38,604 bases of DNA, from contig BFEA01000027.1 of NCBI GenBank assembly GCA_003427395.1, positions 2,922,979 through 2,961,582 of the forward strand. Reading direction: 5' to 3'. Each line of letters starts with the position of its first letter. Within the stretch, counting starts at the first letter, position 1. The position numbers and the translations under genes were made by a program. The notes under the pieces were generated by a model. That model ran no database searches, was not told the DNA's origin, and worked only from the letters and a program-made list of their open reading frames with translations. Shown here one piece after another: positions 1-9,330 of the stretch. This DNA is from Chara braunii (lineage: Eukaryota; Streptophyta; Charophyceae; Charales; Characeae).

Positions 1-126
1 GTTTTTATACTTTGGATTGCCTTTTAAGTTCATGGCTTATGGCTAGGCCGCCCTAACTTAGGGGTACGCATAGTCTCATGCCATTGTCCCCCTCAAAAGA
101 AAACACACACAGAACTGGGTCAACGC
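1..126 (-). repeat. Fragment of a Z/X-type LTR unit
   Basis: This stretch matches 28855-28986, inside unit Z, in the same orientation: both have 'tactttggattgcctttt/g', 'aggccgcc', 'aacttagg', 'gaaaacacacac' and 'aactgggtc.acgc'. The match stops exactly where E-left begins at 127. The corresponding site in Z (around 28986) continues without interruption as 'aacttagaatatcc'. I infer that a minus-strand Z/X-type unit lies off the left edge and that E-left was inserted into it. No PBS follows the E-left terminus here. Confidence 0.6.
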
Positions 127-322
127 TGTCGAGCGCATCGGCTCCCGTCTTTTCGCAAAGCGTGGGAGCCCCCCCAGCCATGTCACGTAGGAGTAAAACA
201 AAACAAAATCAGAAACAACTTGGGAGCGACACTTAACAACCCCACAAACCCCTGAGACGGCCGCGGTAGCGTCGTCCTTTCGCCGCTCTAGCTGGGTGCC
301 CCAGCTTTAGATCCCCCGGTTC

Positions 323-390
323 CCTATGACATGATAGGTTCCTGCAGACATAAGTCTTTTTTCCCTAAGAGGCTGTCACCACCCTTAGGG
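323..390 (-). other. Conserved hairpins near the LTR 3' end (E-left copy)
   Basis: Two inverted repeats are visible: CCCTA/TAGG-type at 323-337 and CCCTAAG...CTTAGGG at 363-390, the latter around a loop containing GTGAC/GTCAC. Equivalent hairpins occur at the same place in E-right (26401-26469), X (8545-8611) and X' (23898-23960). They lie in the last 450 bp or so of the LTR, where a transcribed leader (R/U5) would be expected. Confidence 0.5.
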
Positions 391-1263
391 GGGCGTATTC
401 CTACCGAGTTACTGACCTACATGTGAAAGTTTTTAGATGCAGTCGCAGAGGTAGATCAACCGAGGGCGTTTGCTCGTTCGTTGTAGTATAGTTACGCTTG
501 GCTAAACGCCAAGTGGACCCGAACGCCGACTGTCCCTTATGGCATTGATCTCCTAAGTACGAAGTAGACGTCGCTCGACTATGACGGTTTCAACCAAGCG
601 TGAAATCCTCAACTCATTCCTAGTCCCTTCAACACACAATGAAATGAAAATAATAATTGTCGCACTCAGTTATTTCAAACGAAATTGACTGTAGTGGATA
701 AAAATATATATTCATTTTAAAATGATAACATATGGTATATCTAAATAACATAATATCAAAATAAAATTTGACCACCTTGGGTCGAACTCACAAAACAATC
801 ATACAATTGCCAACAAGGAGTTGACTACTGACAATAATATTGATGCAACCAACAAGGTAATCGACTGTCTTAGTTTCGACTTGATGAGATACGTTGCCAA
901 AATCATTCTTCTCAGCCTATATGACTAAAGACCTTTATACTACCATTTTTTGATACGAAAGTTTGCTATTGACGAAAGAAATTAGGAAAGGATCAACATT
1001 CGAACTCTCGGATTATCGTTTGACTTGGTGAAGTCTTTTTCTCATTTGTATCAATTTACGCACAGCATACGTTGTAACACGTTTAATCACCCCTCAATGC
1101 ATAAACATGATAGTGCAATCGTTGGGGCAATCCTTATACTATCCATCTGGTTGATCCTATCTACGAAATATATATATTTTTAATTACCCTCGTAAAGTCA
1201 TATAAGCATGACTCTATCATAGGGACAACTCAACGTGGCACCTAAATATCATAAAAGGTGTGT

Positions 1264-1831
1264 CTAGCTGAGATAGAGTTGTCGACCCTCGTGGGCCTCA
1301 ACTTCAGTATGATCGAGTCGTGCGAGTTCCTCGTCGTCAAAAGTCAAGGTGGTAATGCGTCCGCCCCACATGACCCGAACCATCCTCGTACCATAGAGGA
1401 AAGTTATTTGTGAGGTTAGCCTCCAAACTATAGTGCGAAACGACTATCACATTCGAAAGACGTGCCTAGTTGTAGTGTCCCTAATCCGAATAAATCCGTA
1501 GCGCTACCCAGATAGGGTAATTGTAACACTCAGAATGACCCGAGAAAGACATAGGAGGTTGCTTACGCGATATAAATACAAAGTATATCCATGAAACTCT
1601 TTCGAAAGTCGGGCCACATTGGCACGGACATCCGTGCGTGAGTTGGGAAAAATCCTTGCCCATCTCTAAGCAACCCAATAAACCTAACCCAAAGAGTGGG
1701 CGCATCATCTTGAACAAATAAAAGTTGCTCTGCGCGTTGAATCAATCTCTCGTCCAACGTGTCGTGAATCAACAAATGTCTCGCCTGAGTGAGATTCTGC
1801 CATCCGCTGACTATCTGCACATCCGAAGGAA
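1264..1831 (-). pseudogene. C-terminal half of the LTR-encoded gene (E-left copy)
   Basis: Read on the minus strand from the X insertion site, this continues the coding sequence whose first half is at 8767-9330. Recognisable peptides include TFPSDVQIVSGWQ, DTLDERLIQRAEQLLFVQD and TLTFDDEELARLDHTE, ending at a stop (complement of 1264-1266). The same peptides occur in E-right at 24991-25545, which shows that this was once a protein. It is broken by stop codons and frame changes, for example a stop after DILCIYIA, and by the 6.9-kb insertion X. I recognise no domain. The gene lies in the LTR in the same sense as the element's gag would be. Confidence 0.55.
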
Positions 1832-1835
1832 ACGT
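1832..1835. repeat. Left target-site duplication of X (ACGT)
   Basis: ACGT immediately precedes TGTC of X and is repeated at 8763-8766 directly after the GACA end. The uninterrupted site with a single ACGT is present in E-right at 24991-24994. Confidence 0.8.
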
Positions 1836-1870
1836 TGTCATACCAAATACCCTTACAAGGGTATTCGGCG
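1836..1870 (+). repeat. Palindromic LTR start motif (X)
   Basis: The first bases of X hold a near-perfect palindrome, AATACCCTTACAAGGGTATT, eight bases after TGTC. The same arrangement begins E-right (14345), X' (18829) and, on the minus strand, Z (33638). It is truncated in E-left. Confidence 0.7.
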
Positions 1871-2891
1871 TATTTTCTGCAAGTTGCACTGGTGCAGCCC
1901 CGTCCGCTCGACGACGCGAGTACGGAAGGAAGATTAGGCCCTCGCCGGGGTGAGTGGCGCACGCGGAGTATCGGTGGTGAGGTGCAACCACGCGCAGCAC
2001 GGATGTGCGCGGCATGAGCATGCATGGCGTCGCGGGCCAACGGAACGCGCGACAGTTATTCTATTATTTATTATTAATTTATTTATTTTTATTTTGCTTT
2101 TAGCGTTTTCTAAAGTCCTTAGCTTGGTGATCGAGTTTGAGGCTGACGTTGGGACCAACACGCCTGACTCCGCTATCGTATTGTCGGGCACGGATGGCCG
2201 ATACGGCACTCGAGGACCTTTGGTGCGCGCCCTTCGGGTTGGCCCTCGGCACAGGCAAAAAGGCGGGGCTAGCTGATGTGGCGCATTGTCCGCTCCTCAC
2301 CATTTGTTGTGAGAGGGTTGAGTGTGTGCGTGCCCGGTGGGACACGTAAGACGGTGAATTATGTCTGAGTTGGGCGAAACCAACGGGCACCAGTAGGAGG
2401 GTGCAACAATTTTAGTTGTGCCGCAGACTGTCCCAGCAACAGGTCACATGGAACCCGCCCCCCACTTTGGTTTGTTAAGTTCTCATTTGAATATTTGCTA
2501 CTACCACTGAGGTTCGCAGCAGGAACCTCTTCGTCTAAGCACGCGCCTGCAGGGGTTGCAGCAGGCCCAACGCTCCCTCACTCATTGCAGAGTGGGAGTT
2601 GCCACAACAGCCGAGCATGGGTCGCGCCTCAACACCGTTCACTTTCATTGCTGATAGGCCCGGCCGGTGAGTTGTTACACACTTAGCAGATTTCGACTTC
2701 CATGACCACCGTACCGCTGTCTGTATCCATCAGGCGGTGCCTGCGTTAGCACGCAGTTTGGCACAAGGGTGAGGCGGAGGCATTTGACGAAGAGAGCGAA
2801 TCCGGACGAGAAATTGCACCAGGTGCATGCAAGGCAAGACGTGGGGCAGGTGACGGGAGGAGGAGCTATGGCCGAGGTGAAAGATGCATAT
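1871..2891. other. X left region, no gene seen
   Basis: A GC-rich stretch followed by an AT-rich tract (2055-2100), then GC-rich DNA again. It has counterparts in X' (for example 2478-2515 resembles 19645-19680). Several open frames occur on both strands, but none is conserved between X and X', so I call no gene. Confidence 0.5.
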
Positions 2892-2921
2892 CCCGCTCGT
2901 TTCTTGATGAAAACGAGCGGG
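2892..2921 (+). repeat. 11-bp-stem hairpin with TTGATG loop (X)
   Basis: CCCGCTCGTTT, loop CTTGATGA, then AAACGAGCGGG: a perfect 11-bp stem. Related hairpins with different but still complementary stems and a shared CTTGA-type loop are at 3073-3089, 20459-20482 and 20638-20665. Confidence 0.65.
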
Positions 2922-3072
2922 GGAAGATAGTAGACAGGGGTTTTACGATAGGGCGACCCTAAATCTGATGCCAGTTTCCGTGGAAAGTCAGTAGGATGAG
3001 AGTTGGTAGAGAAATAGGCTACGCGGAGCTATGGCGGAGAGGGAAGAAGATGGGAGCAAATTTGGCATAACT

Positions 3073-3089
3073 CGGTCATTCCTTGACCG
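3073..3089 (+). repeat. Second, weaker hairpin of the TTGA-loop series (X)
   Basis: CGGTCA....TGACCG, about 180 bp after the previous one and in the same flanking context (a 'ctatggcggag' motif upstream). The stem sequence differs from its relatives but stays self-complementary. Confidence 0.45.
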
Positions 3090-3839
3090 TTTTCAGTGAT
3101 TTAAAACTTGAATCGGGGGTTTTGAGGCGTTCTGAGTTAAATGGCGACATCGGCTTTGGCGATGAAGTGATAGGCTTGGTGCGAGAAGGGGAGTGAGCTG
3201 CGCGAAGGCATCGAGAGGGGAAATTTGAAAAGACAATGTATCTTTCCGCGTTCTAGCGAAAGATTCATTCTGATGCTGCACGGTCTAATAGGGAGAAGAA
3301 AGATTGTTGTTGCCCCTCCAGTTTGCTTCGCCATCTCCATTTTGATCATGCCACGGTACTCTTCGCTGTAGTCAGGATAAAACCTTCGAAAGTACTGATA
3401 GGCAGTGAATCCTCGTAAGCTCCGGAGGAAGATCCATTTACTTGTTGCGTTATTGCTGGCCTTCATGAATGTCGACTTCAAGAGCTGATCGTCATCAGAG
3501 ATTTGATGAGCCTGTTACAGACGCTCCTGCCTAGACGACAGAGCGAGGGAGTTGGTTTGTTGTTACATGAATAGGGGTGAACCTACCCGTACTTCAGGGA
3601 TAGATTCATTCCATTTTCCCCATGCTATTGGTGGGAGTAGCTTGGGCTCGGTCGTGGGTCCAGAGGCTTACAAATTGGCACGTACGTTGCCCAGCCTGAC
3701 AGTGATATAACCTCTCTCTACCTCTCCGTACGCATGGTGGAAAGCGCAGTGTCCCGTCCATGTGTTCGTAGAGGATTCACTAAGTTCGGGCCTAGGCTCT
3801 CTGATCGGATCAGAGCTGCGGGCGTAGCGGCTGAAGTTC

Positions 3840-3840
<1 letters not shown>

Positions 3841-3935
<95 letters not shown>

Positions 3936-3992
3936 CCTGTCTCTTATACACATCTAGATGTGTATAAGAGACAGGAGAGAGAGAGAGAGAGA
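3841..3992 (+). repeat. (GA)n microsatellite, interrupted by adapter
   Basis: Pure GA dinucleotides run from 3841 to about 3931 and resume at 3975-3992. Between them lie a few non-repeat bases and the 38-bp adapter junction. The true length of this tract cannot be trusted. Confidence 0.9.
3937..3974. other. Tn5/Nextera mate-pair junction adapter (artefact)
   Basis: CTGTCTCTTATACACATCT is followed directly by its reverse complement AGATGTGTATAAGAGACAG. These are two 19-bp Tn5 mosaic ends back to back, which is the junction sequence created when Nextera mate-pair fragments are circularised. It is not genomic. An open frame running through it ends in the tell-tale peptide LLYTSRCV. It sits inside a GA repeat, where gap filling is error-prone. 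Confidence 0.97.
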
Positions 3993-4480
3993 AGGAGGAC
4001 AGGATTGGCCCTCACTTTGACATTGGAGCTGGCTTCGGAGGAAGGACTGGCGATACGGGGTGAACCGAAAGTTAAAGTCCCGGTGCCTTACTGATTTCAG
4101 AAGTTGCTACGCTGTGTCATTAAGTTCACAACGTCATCGTCAGGGCAGAGGTTGTGTCAACAGTGCATCTCTCTGTGTTCTAGTGGAAGATTCATTCGAG
4201 CTTGCTCACTGAAGGGAGTATGTGAGGCCAGTCGTAGAGGTTAGAGACGTTCCCGTTGGTCAGTACGTTGTCTTGAGCACGTCGACGGAGGCCGCTTCTT
4301 TTGGTTTCACTGCAAGCATGGTTTGAGGGTTGCAGCGAATTCGGTCACACTCTAGCGGAAGATTCATTCTGATTTTGCTTACATATCCAAGGGGGCATGT
4401 GCAGTGCATAGCATGCCAAAACAGAGAGGGGGTGAAGAAACGAGGATGGTGTAATGGCACGTACCTGGGGTTGGCGGCCG

Positions 4481-4554
4481 TCTACAAGGTTGACACCTTC
4501 ATGAACCATTGTTGTTGTCTACAAGGTTGACACCTTCATGAACCATTGTTGTTG
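4481..4554 (+). repeat. 37-bp tandem duplication
   Basis: Two adjacent copies beginning 'tctacaaggttgacacc' and ending 'ccattgttgttg' start at 4481 and 4518. They are essentially identical, so the duplication is recent. Confidence 0.9.
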
Positions 4555-5459
4555 CTGTTGATATCAACCGGAGGCACGTAAGCTGCTAAATAGTTGCACA
4601 ATGGTAATCTAGGAGCGGTGACGGCACGGCCCGACAGATGCAATGGGCAGATGTAACAGGCTGTGTGGGGCTGAGCAAGACTGCCTCCGAGTTATGAACC
4701 AACCCATTGCGTATCTACTGGATCTTGCAGTATTGGGCGGTGTGTTCGGCCGCAGGAATTACCACTGTACCTTCATACTCCATGCGTCGCAGTCAGGCAA
4801 TATTGTTTCAACTGCTGAGTATGCTGCCTAGTTGCTAAATGGACTGTGTTTTCATCAGCTCGCAGGGTTGCTGGTACTTATCAGGCGGCCGGTTGTTGGG
4901 CTGCTGCTCACTTGGAGTGTTGCTGGCAAGGTTGTGAGAGTTGACCATGCGGACTGCTGCAGTGTCCTACGGCGGCAGTCACTGTTTTCATCATGGTTGT
5001 CCCATAAAGTTTGGCTTGGTGGAGTTTTTCTCAAGGCACTTTGTCTCGCCTTTGCCTAGCTTTAGTGTTGCTGAAGACTGTTGTGCGTAGTAGTGAGCAT
5101 CCTAGTATACACATTACTGCGCACACTATCGGGTTTTGCTGCGAGAGCTCTGATCTATGTGTTGGTCGGCGGGACACACAGACAATCGTAAGGCCGACGA
5201 CTTACCGGTTAGCCGATGCGTTGTGATAAAAGGCAGTATATATTGTCGTTCTCTAGTGGAAGACTCATTCCGGTTTTGCTTATCGAAGCAAGCAGAGCGA
5301 GACAGACTAAGCTTGTTGGAGGGTTGTTTGTGTTGCATATTGCTGCAAAGTGGGAAGACCGTCAGTGGGGCCAACGACTGATAGACTGCTTTCAAATTGA
5401 CCGAGTTATCACGTATTATGGCTGCCATTGCGGGGCCCTCAGGTGCATGAAGGTAACAA

Positions 5460-5680
5460 GGCCCTCTCCTGGGAGTTGAGTTTGTTCCTCTCTTGTATCT
5501 CGAGCGTATGAAACCACTCCTACCTTTCTAACTCTCAGTCCAGTCCTTGGTTACGAGAGGAAGGCGGCAGGTGGGATTGCAACCCGTAGGACCGTATCAA
5601 GACTCTGTGGGGAGTCCACCCACCGATTGTGGGAATTCTTCCGGAACCTAGGCGAGGTTCTGGAGGCAGGGAAACGTATG
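5460..5680 (+). repeat. X segment shared with Z in reverse complement
   Basis: This segment matches 29465-29655 on the opposite strand (shared blocks include 'tctcgagc.tatgaaacc', 'ttacgagaggaag', 'agactctgtggggagt'). It ties X and Z to the same LTR family and fixes Z as minus-strand. Confidence 0.7.
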
Positions 5681-5796
5681 AGAGTGAAGAATAAGTTTCA
5701 GTTTTATTTTGATTGAAAGCAGACAAAGGGGTGAAACTGGGGGAAGGTGGGAGGAAGGCAGACTGCATGCGTTTGACCGGGTCCACCACGGACTGG

Positions 5797-6392
5797 GCAT
5801 TATTTCTAAGCTGAATGGCTCAGGGCTATGTTTATTTGGCTGTTTTCTGAAGGGTCAGATATTGTTTCTAAGCTGAATGGTCTAGATGTTGTGTTTAATT
5901 CCTGAGGGTTTGCCTAAATTGAAGAGTTTAAGTTCTTGTTTTATTATGAGGGAGGATTTTGGTCTAAGGTTGAACATTGTTTCTAAGTTGAATGGTTTAG
6001 CCTGAAAACCACGCCCATAAATATAAACTGAGTATAAAATAAAGTATTCTACTTATATTTGCATGTGTACTAGCTGTTGGACATTGTTTCCAAGCCGAAT
6101 GGTCCAGCGCTAAACCATATCACTAAGAAGAGAAGATAAATTACAGAGTATAATTGGAAGTAGTTTGGGCAAGCTGAACATTGTTTCCAAGCCGAATGGT
6201 TCATTCCCCTGCCCATATTTGTTTTTTCTTTCGAGAACAAAGTCAGAAAGGTATTAGATTTTGGATATTAAACAGTTCAAGGCGACTACGGTGGTCTGGT
6301 CATATGCTCAAAGAAGAGAGAAGTAGTTGTGCAACCTATTCGTGTATATCTTAAGGCACACTGGACACTGTTTCCAAGCCGCATGGTCTAGC
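5797..6392 (+). repeat. Array of 'GTTTCYAAGCYGAATGGTC' motifs, six copies
   Basis: Copies are at about 5797, 5858, 5973, 6079, 6177 and 6362, each near 26 bp, separated by unrelated spacers of 40-160 bp. Several can fold (GGACATT...AATGGTCC). X' keeps a single copy at about 20938-20962. Z holds related CAACTTAG motifs in the opposite orientation (28792-29200). Nothing else is supported in this interval. Confidence 0.65.
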
Positions 6393-6659
6393 ATTATGCC
6401 ATATGTAAGTTGGGCATAAGAGTTGAATTACTTAAGGATTCATGAACTATCTTATATAAAGTGACTTTGGGATGGTGAGAGTATTTACCTTTGTGGTTTG
6501 GCCTGCATGTGACAGAGTGCGACTACTACTTAAGGCTGAGTTTCTGTTTGATAGGTAGTTGCTTTAGTTGCTCGTCATGTGTTAGAGTCATAGGAGTTAG
6601 TTTCAATTCCTGCATTTTTTGGAATAAATTTATTTTTACTTAGGTTGATTTCTGCATTT

Positions 6660-7045
6660 TCTTGGATCATTTACTATACTTGGTCTTGTATAAATTTTGG
6701 AAAGCTAGTTTCTCTACGAGAGGCGCTGCCGAAATTTTTGCAAATCCAATGAGTTAGTTAATTTTTTTTTGCAAATCCAAGGAGTTAGTTAAAATTTGAC
6801 CTTTCAAAAGTTCAACCTGTCTGATTTTGATATATGACTTAGTAAAAATCTGGGAAGCCTCCTTTTCTAAAAGGAGTGCTGCCCAAATTTTTGCTAATTC
6901 AGAAAGTTAGACAAAATTTGACTTTGGAAGGTTGAAGATTATTTCTGTTTTCATATTTAAGCTGATATAAATTCTAGAAAGACACTTTTCCTACGGGAAG
7001 CGCTGCCAAAATTTTCTTAAAATAAGAGGAGATATATTATATTTT
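6660..7045 (+). repeat. About 130-bp tandem units with a hairpin, three copies (X)
   Basis: Three diverged units each contain 'tataaatt.tgg.aag', a short purine/pyrimidine hairpin (such as TTTTCCTACGGGAAG), 'cgctgcc.aaattttt' and 'gagttag'. X' has five units of the same family at 21235-21825. Confidence 0.65.
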
Positions 7046-7069
7046 GACAGGAGGCGACTCTGGCAATCC
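7046..7069 (+). promoter_or_regulatory. PBS-like internal boundary in X
   Basis: GACA followed by GGAGGCGACTCTGGCAATCC looks like an LTR end followed by a primer-binding site of the TGGCGACTC type. The matching position in X' (21831-21854) is GACA then GGTGGCGATTCTGGCAATCC. If real, the first 5.2 kb of X would be an LTR and the rest internal plus 3' sequence. It could also be chance. Confidence 0.35.
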
Positions 7070-7789
7070 ACTCTATATAGGGGAGATTTTGCCATAGGTC
7101 TACCTTTCTTTGGGGACTGGCTTAGAGATAGGCCTAGGCTTGGCTATCAGGAGAGTCTTGAGTGAGAACGTGTCATGAGAATTTGATCTCCATACATTGA
7201 CGATTTAGTTTGGACATTGACATGTCGTATGATACAGGTCTTCTTTGGACATTCGATCAAGGATTTGGACTAGTTTCAGCCTGATCCTACGAGGATCATC
7301 TTCTGTTATCACTGATGACAGGTCGGTTGGTTGATCGCCGACTTGTCGGCTCACGACACAACTTTACTTACACCTGTGCCTCAACTCAATTGCCTTAGCC
7401 ATGAGATTTGATATGTTTCCTTGAGGGTTTTAACCAGACTTCTTTTAAATGGTCATTATAAATAACTTACGAGATTTATGGAGATTCTGACTGTGACTGG
7501 AGCTTGAGTATGTGAGACGTGGTATGAGTTACAGGAAACAGTAAAATTGACCATATGGGTGTATGGCAATATGGCTATTGTGTATGTCTGTGTTTTATGC
7601 AGGTTAGTATTTTGGAGCTTGATATATGAGACTTACCTTGGAGACAGTGAGAATCACAACCATGTGTCGGACGATCTGCACACCTGATGGGTTTATGTTT
7701 CCCCCTTCTTTTGTTGTTTATCTCGAGTCCTGATTTGATATATGAGGGTTGTGATGTTTGTTTCTTGATTGATTTTGCTTGTCAGTTCT
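7070..7789 (+). other. X interior, no gene seen
   Basis: AT-rich sequence with a clear counterpart in X' (21855 to about 22200): 'aggtctac', 'actggctta', 'cagcctgatcc', 'ggatc.tcttct.ttatcac'. No open frame is conserved between the two copies. Confidence 0.5.
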
Positions 7790-8254
7790 TATAGTTGGAC
7801 GTTGTAGTCTGTGACAGCCGTCAAAGTCAAACCCATTGACTTTTTTTCAAGCCTTGAATGATAGAGCTGGTCTCCAGGGCAATAAGAGATGATTGCCACC
7901 ACAGGTATGAACCTGTATACCACCTACTCTCCACAGGGTGCAGAAGAGGGTGTGGTTCTCAACCGCACTTGACGGTTGTCCAGCGTCGAGAGATCAATCC
8001 CTCAAGAGGCATGTCAGCCGACACTTGAGTGTCGAGTGCGACCCTCGAGATTAACGAGGACCGCATGGGTATGGGTACTACATAGTACGCCATCATTGCG
8101 ACCGCTTGCGTACGCTTGCATTGCAAGTCGATATGAGTTAGCCCTGCGTCCGTGCTGTTTTATACTAAGTCTCACGCGCGATGCCTATCCGACTTTCGCA
8201 TCGAAAAGTTATGGGATGATTACTAAGGGACTAGGAGTATTGTCGTTTTGTATA

Positions 8255-8298
<44 letters not shown>

Positions 8299-8762
8299 AT
8301 GTTCTTTAGAGTGGTGTGCGCGTGGTGTGTGGGATCCGTCCTAGTCGATAGGCGACGAGTCGCTCTTGGGACCTCAGCCCCCCAAGCTGCCGGTTCGTGT
8401 GCGGGTCCGATAGAGGCTTATTACCGCGCGTACCCCCTATGCTACAGCGAACGAGAAACGCCCTCGGCTGGTCCATCTCTGCGATTGCAACTGATCAACT
8501 TTCGTACTGTAGACCGGTAGCTCGGCGGGGATACGCCCACCGAAGGGAGGTGACAACTCCCGTAAGGTGGAGGTAAGTCGTGCCTCGCGTAGGCCCTATC
8601 CTGTCGTAGGGGCATGCGAGAGGTATGGTTGACGCACTCGGTTGGAGCGGCTTGCGGAAGCTCCATCTGCATTTGCGACGAGGATTAAGAACCAACTCCT
8701 GCGTGACGCGGCCGGGAGGGTCCCGCGCTGCCTTATGCGGTGCCGGACCGATGCGCTCGACA
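7790..8762 (+). repeat. Conserved 3' domain of X
   Basis: This is highly similar to 23197-24114 in X' and, over the last 450 bp or so, recognisably similar to E-right 26210-26665. Conserved blocks include 'gtcctagtcga', 'cagcgaacgag.aaacgccctcggctg' and 'cctatcctgtcgtagggg'. It contains the hairpins GGCG/CGCC (8524-8537), GGGAG/CTCCC (8545-8561) and CCCTA/TAGGG (8594-8611). A role as a structured transcribed leader is my inference. Confidence 0.6.
8259..8294 (+). repeat. (TG)18 microsatellite
   Basis: A pure TG run in X. The same position in X' (about 23628-23660) is a broken, shorter TG-rich tract, so the repeat expanded after the two copies separated. Confidence 0.9.
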
Positions 8763-8766
8763 ACGT
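8763..8766. repeat. Right target-site duplication of X (ACGT)
   Basis: Matches 1832-1835. The E-left sequence resumes directly after it. Confidence 0.8.
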
Positions 8767-9330
8767 CACTCCTGAAGACATTCCCCGATCTCATACACTT
8801 CATCATCAAATGCGACGACAAAAAAATGTTCAGAGCGAAAGATACTAAATTTGTTCTCTCGAATCCACCTCACATGATGAAGAAGACTAAACAAATCTTG
8901 TCGATTATTCAGTCGTAGCAGAATGTGAAGAAACATCCTCCTAATCTCAAAAGCGTCCTCCCTAATTGAATTCGCTTCATGAACTACGACGAGATTCATA
9001 TCTCCAAAATCTCGTGACGGATTAGGAGATGTGAAATCATATCGTATAATATATTGTCCATGCTCTGCCATAAAAACATAACTCCTCGGAGGATTTCTCA
9101 CACTTCCATTCTAAAACTGCGGCTCGTCTTGCTCCGAAAAGACTTCATGCAGATTGTAAACCAATCGTCCTTTCTGTATCATACCAGCACGTGATCGTGT
9201 CGACACGACTATGCAATCTATCGCCTCCTTTCTGTATCATACCGGCACGTGATCGTGTCGACACTGCTATGCAATCTATCGCCGCTTCGCATCTACGAAA
9301 CAATCGAATAATCACTGCTCCTGTAGACAT
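8767..9330 (-). pseudogene. N-terminal half of the LTR-encoded gene (E-left copy)
   Basis: On the minus strand a start at 9330-9328 gives MSTGAVIIRLFRRCEAAIDC. Later conserved peptides are RSYVFMAEHGQYIIRYDF, DMNLVVVHEANSIRED and SEHFFVVAFDDEVYEIGECL. The E-right copy (24485-24988) has the same protein with scattered substitutions, so the reading frame was once selected. This copy is broken by a 58-bp tandem duplication (9169-9284), which shifts frame, and by a stop before NGSVRNPPRSY. Unit X then separates it from its second half at 1264-1831. No known domain is recognised; the predicted product looks soluble. Confidence 0.6.
9169..9284 (-). repeat. 58-bp tandem duplication inside the LTR-encoded pseudogene
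   Basis: Two copies beginning 'cctttctgtatcatacc' start at 9169 and 9227 and differ at about two positions. E-right has one copy. Because 58 is not a multiple of three, it breaks the reading frame. Confidence 0.9.

Larger units (their letters stand above)
3236..5271 (+). repeat. Dispersed 'TCTAGYGGAAGATTCATTC' hairpin motif, four copies
   Basis: Copies are at 3251-3272, 4179-4197, 4351-4371 and 5251-5271. With upstream bases the first forms ATCTTTC...GAAAGAT around TTCTAG. The same motif occurs reverse-complemented in Z near 30801, 31129, 31265 and 31346 (ATGAATCTT...CTAGAACATGG). Most of the DNA between copies is unrelated and shows no supported gene. Confidence 0.6.
1836..8762 (+). mobile_element. 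Unit X: 6.9-kb LTR-type insertion in E-left
   Basis: X starts TGTCATACCAAATACCC and ends ...GATGCGCTCGACA, with terminal TGTC/GACA inverted repeats and a 4-bp target duplication (ACGT). It has no convincing gene. Its right end (about 7790-8762) closely matches X' (23197-24114), and its last 450 bp or so also resemble the E LTR end. Its left end and the part from about 6360 also match X', while roughly 3100-6350 is missing from X'. Part of that middle matches unit Z in reverse complement. I interpret X as a solo LTR, or an LTR-derived non-autonomous element, of the same superfamily as E. It contains hairpin arrays, a PBS-like internal boundary at 7046-7069 and a sequencing adapter at 3937-3974. 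Confidence 0.75.

Noticed and set aside
3718-3967. Open frames through the GA repeat, both strands (poly-RE and poly-LS)
   Set aside because: Dinucleotide-repeat translation plus adapter sequence; not a gene.
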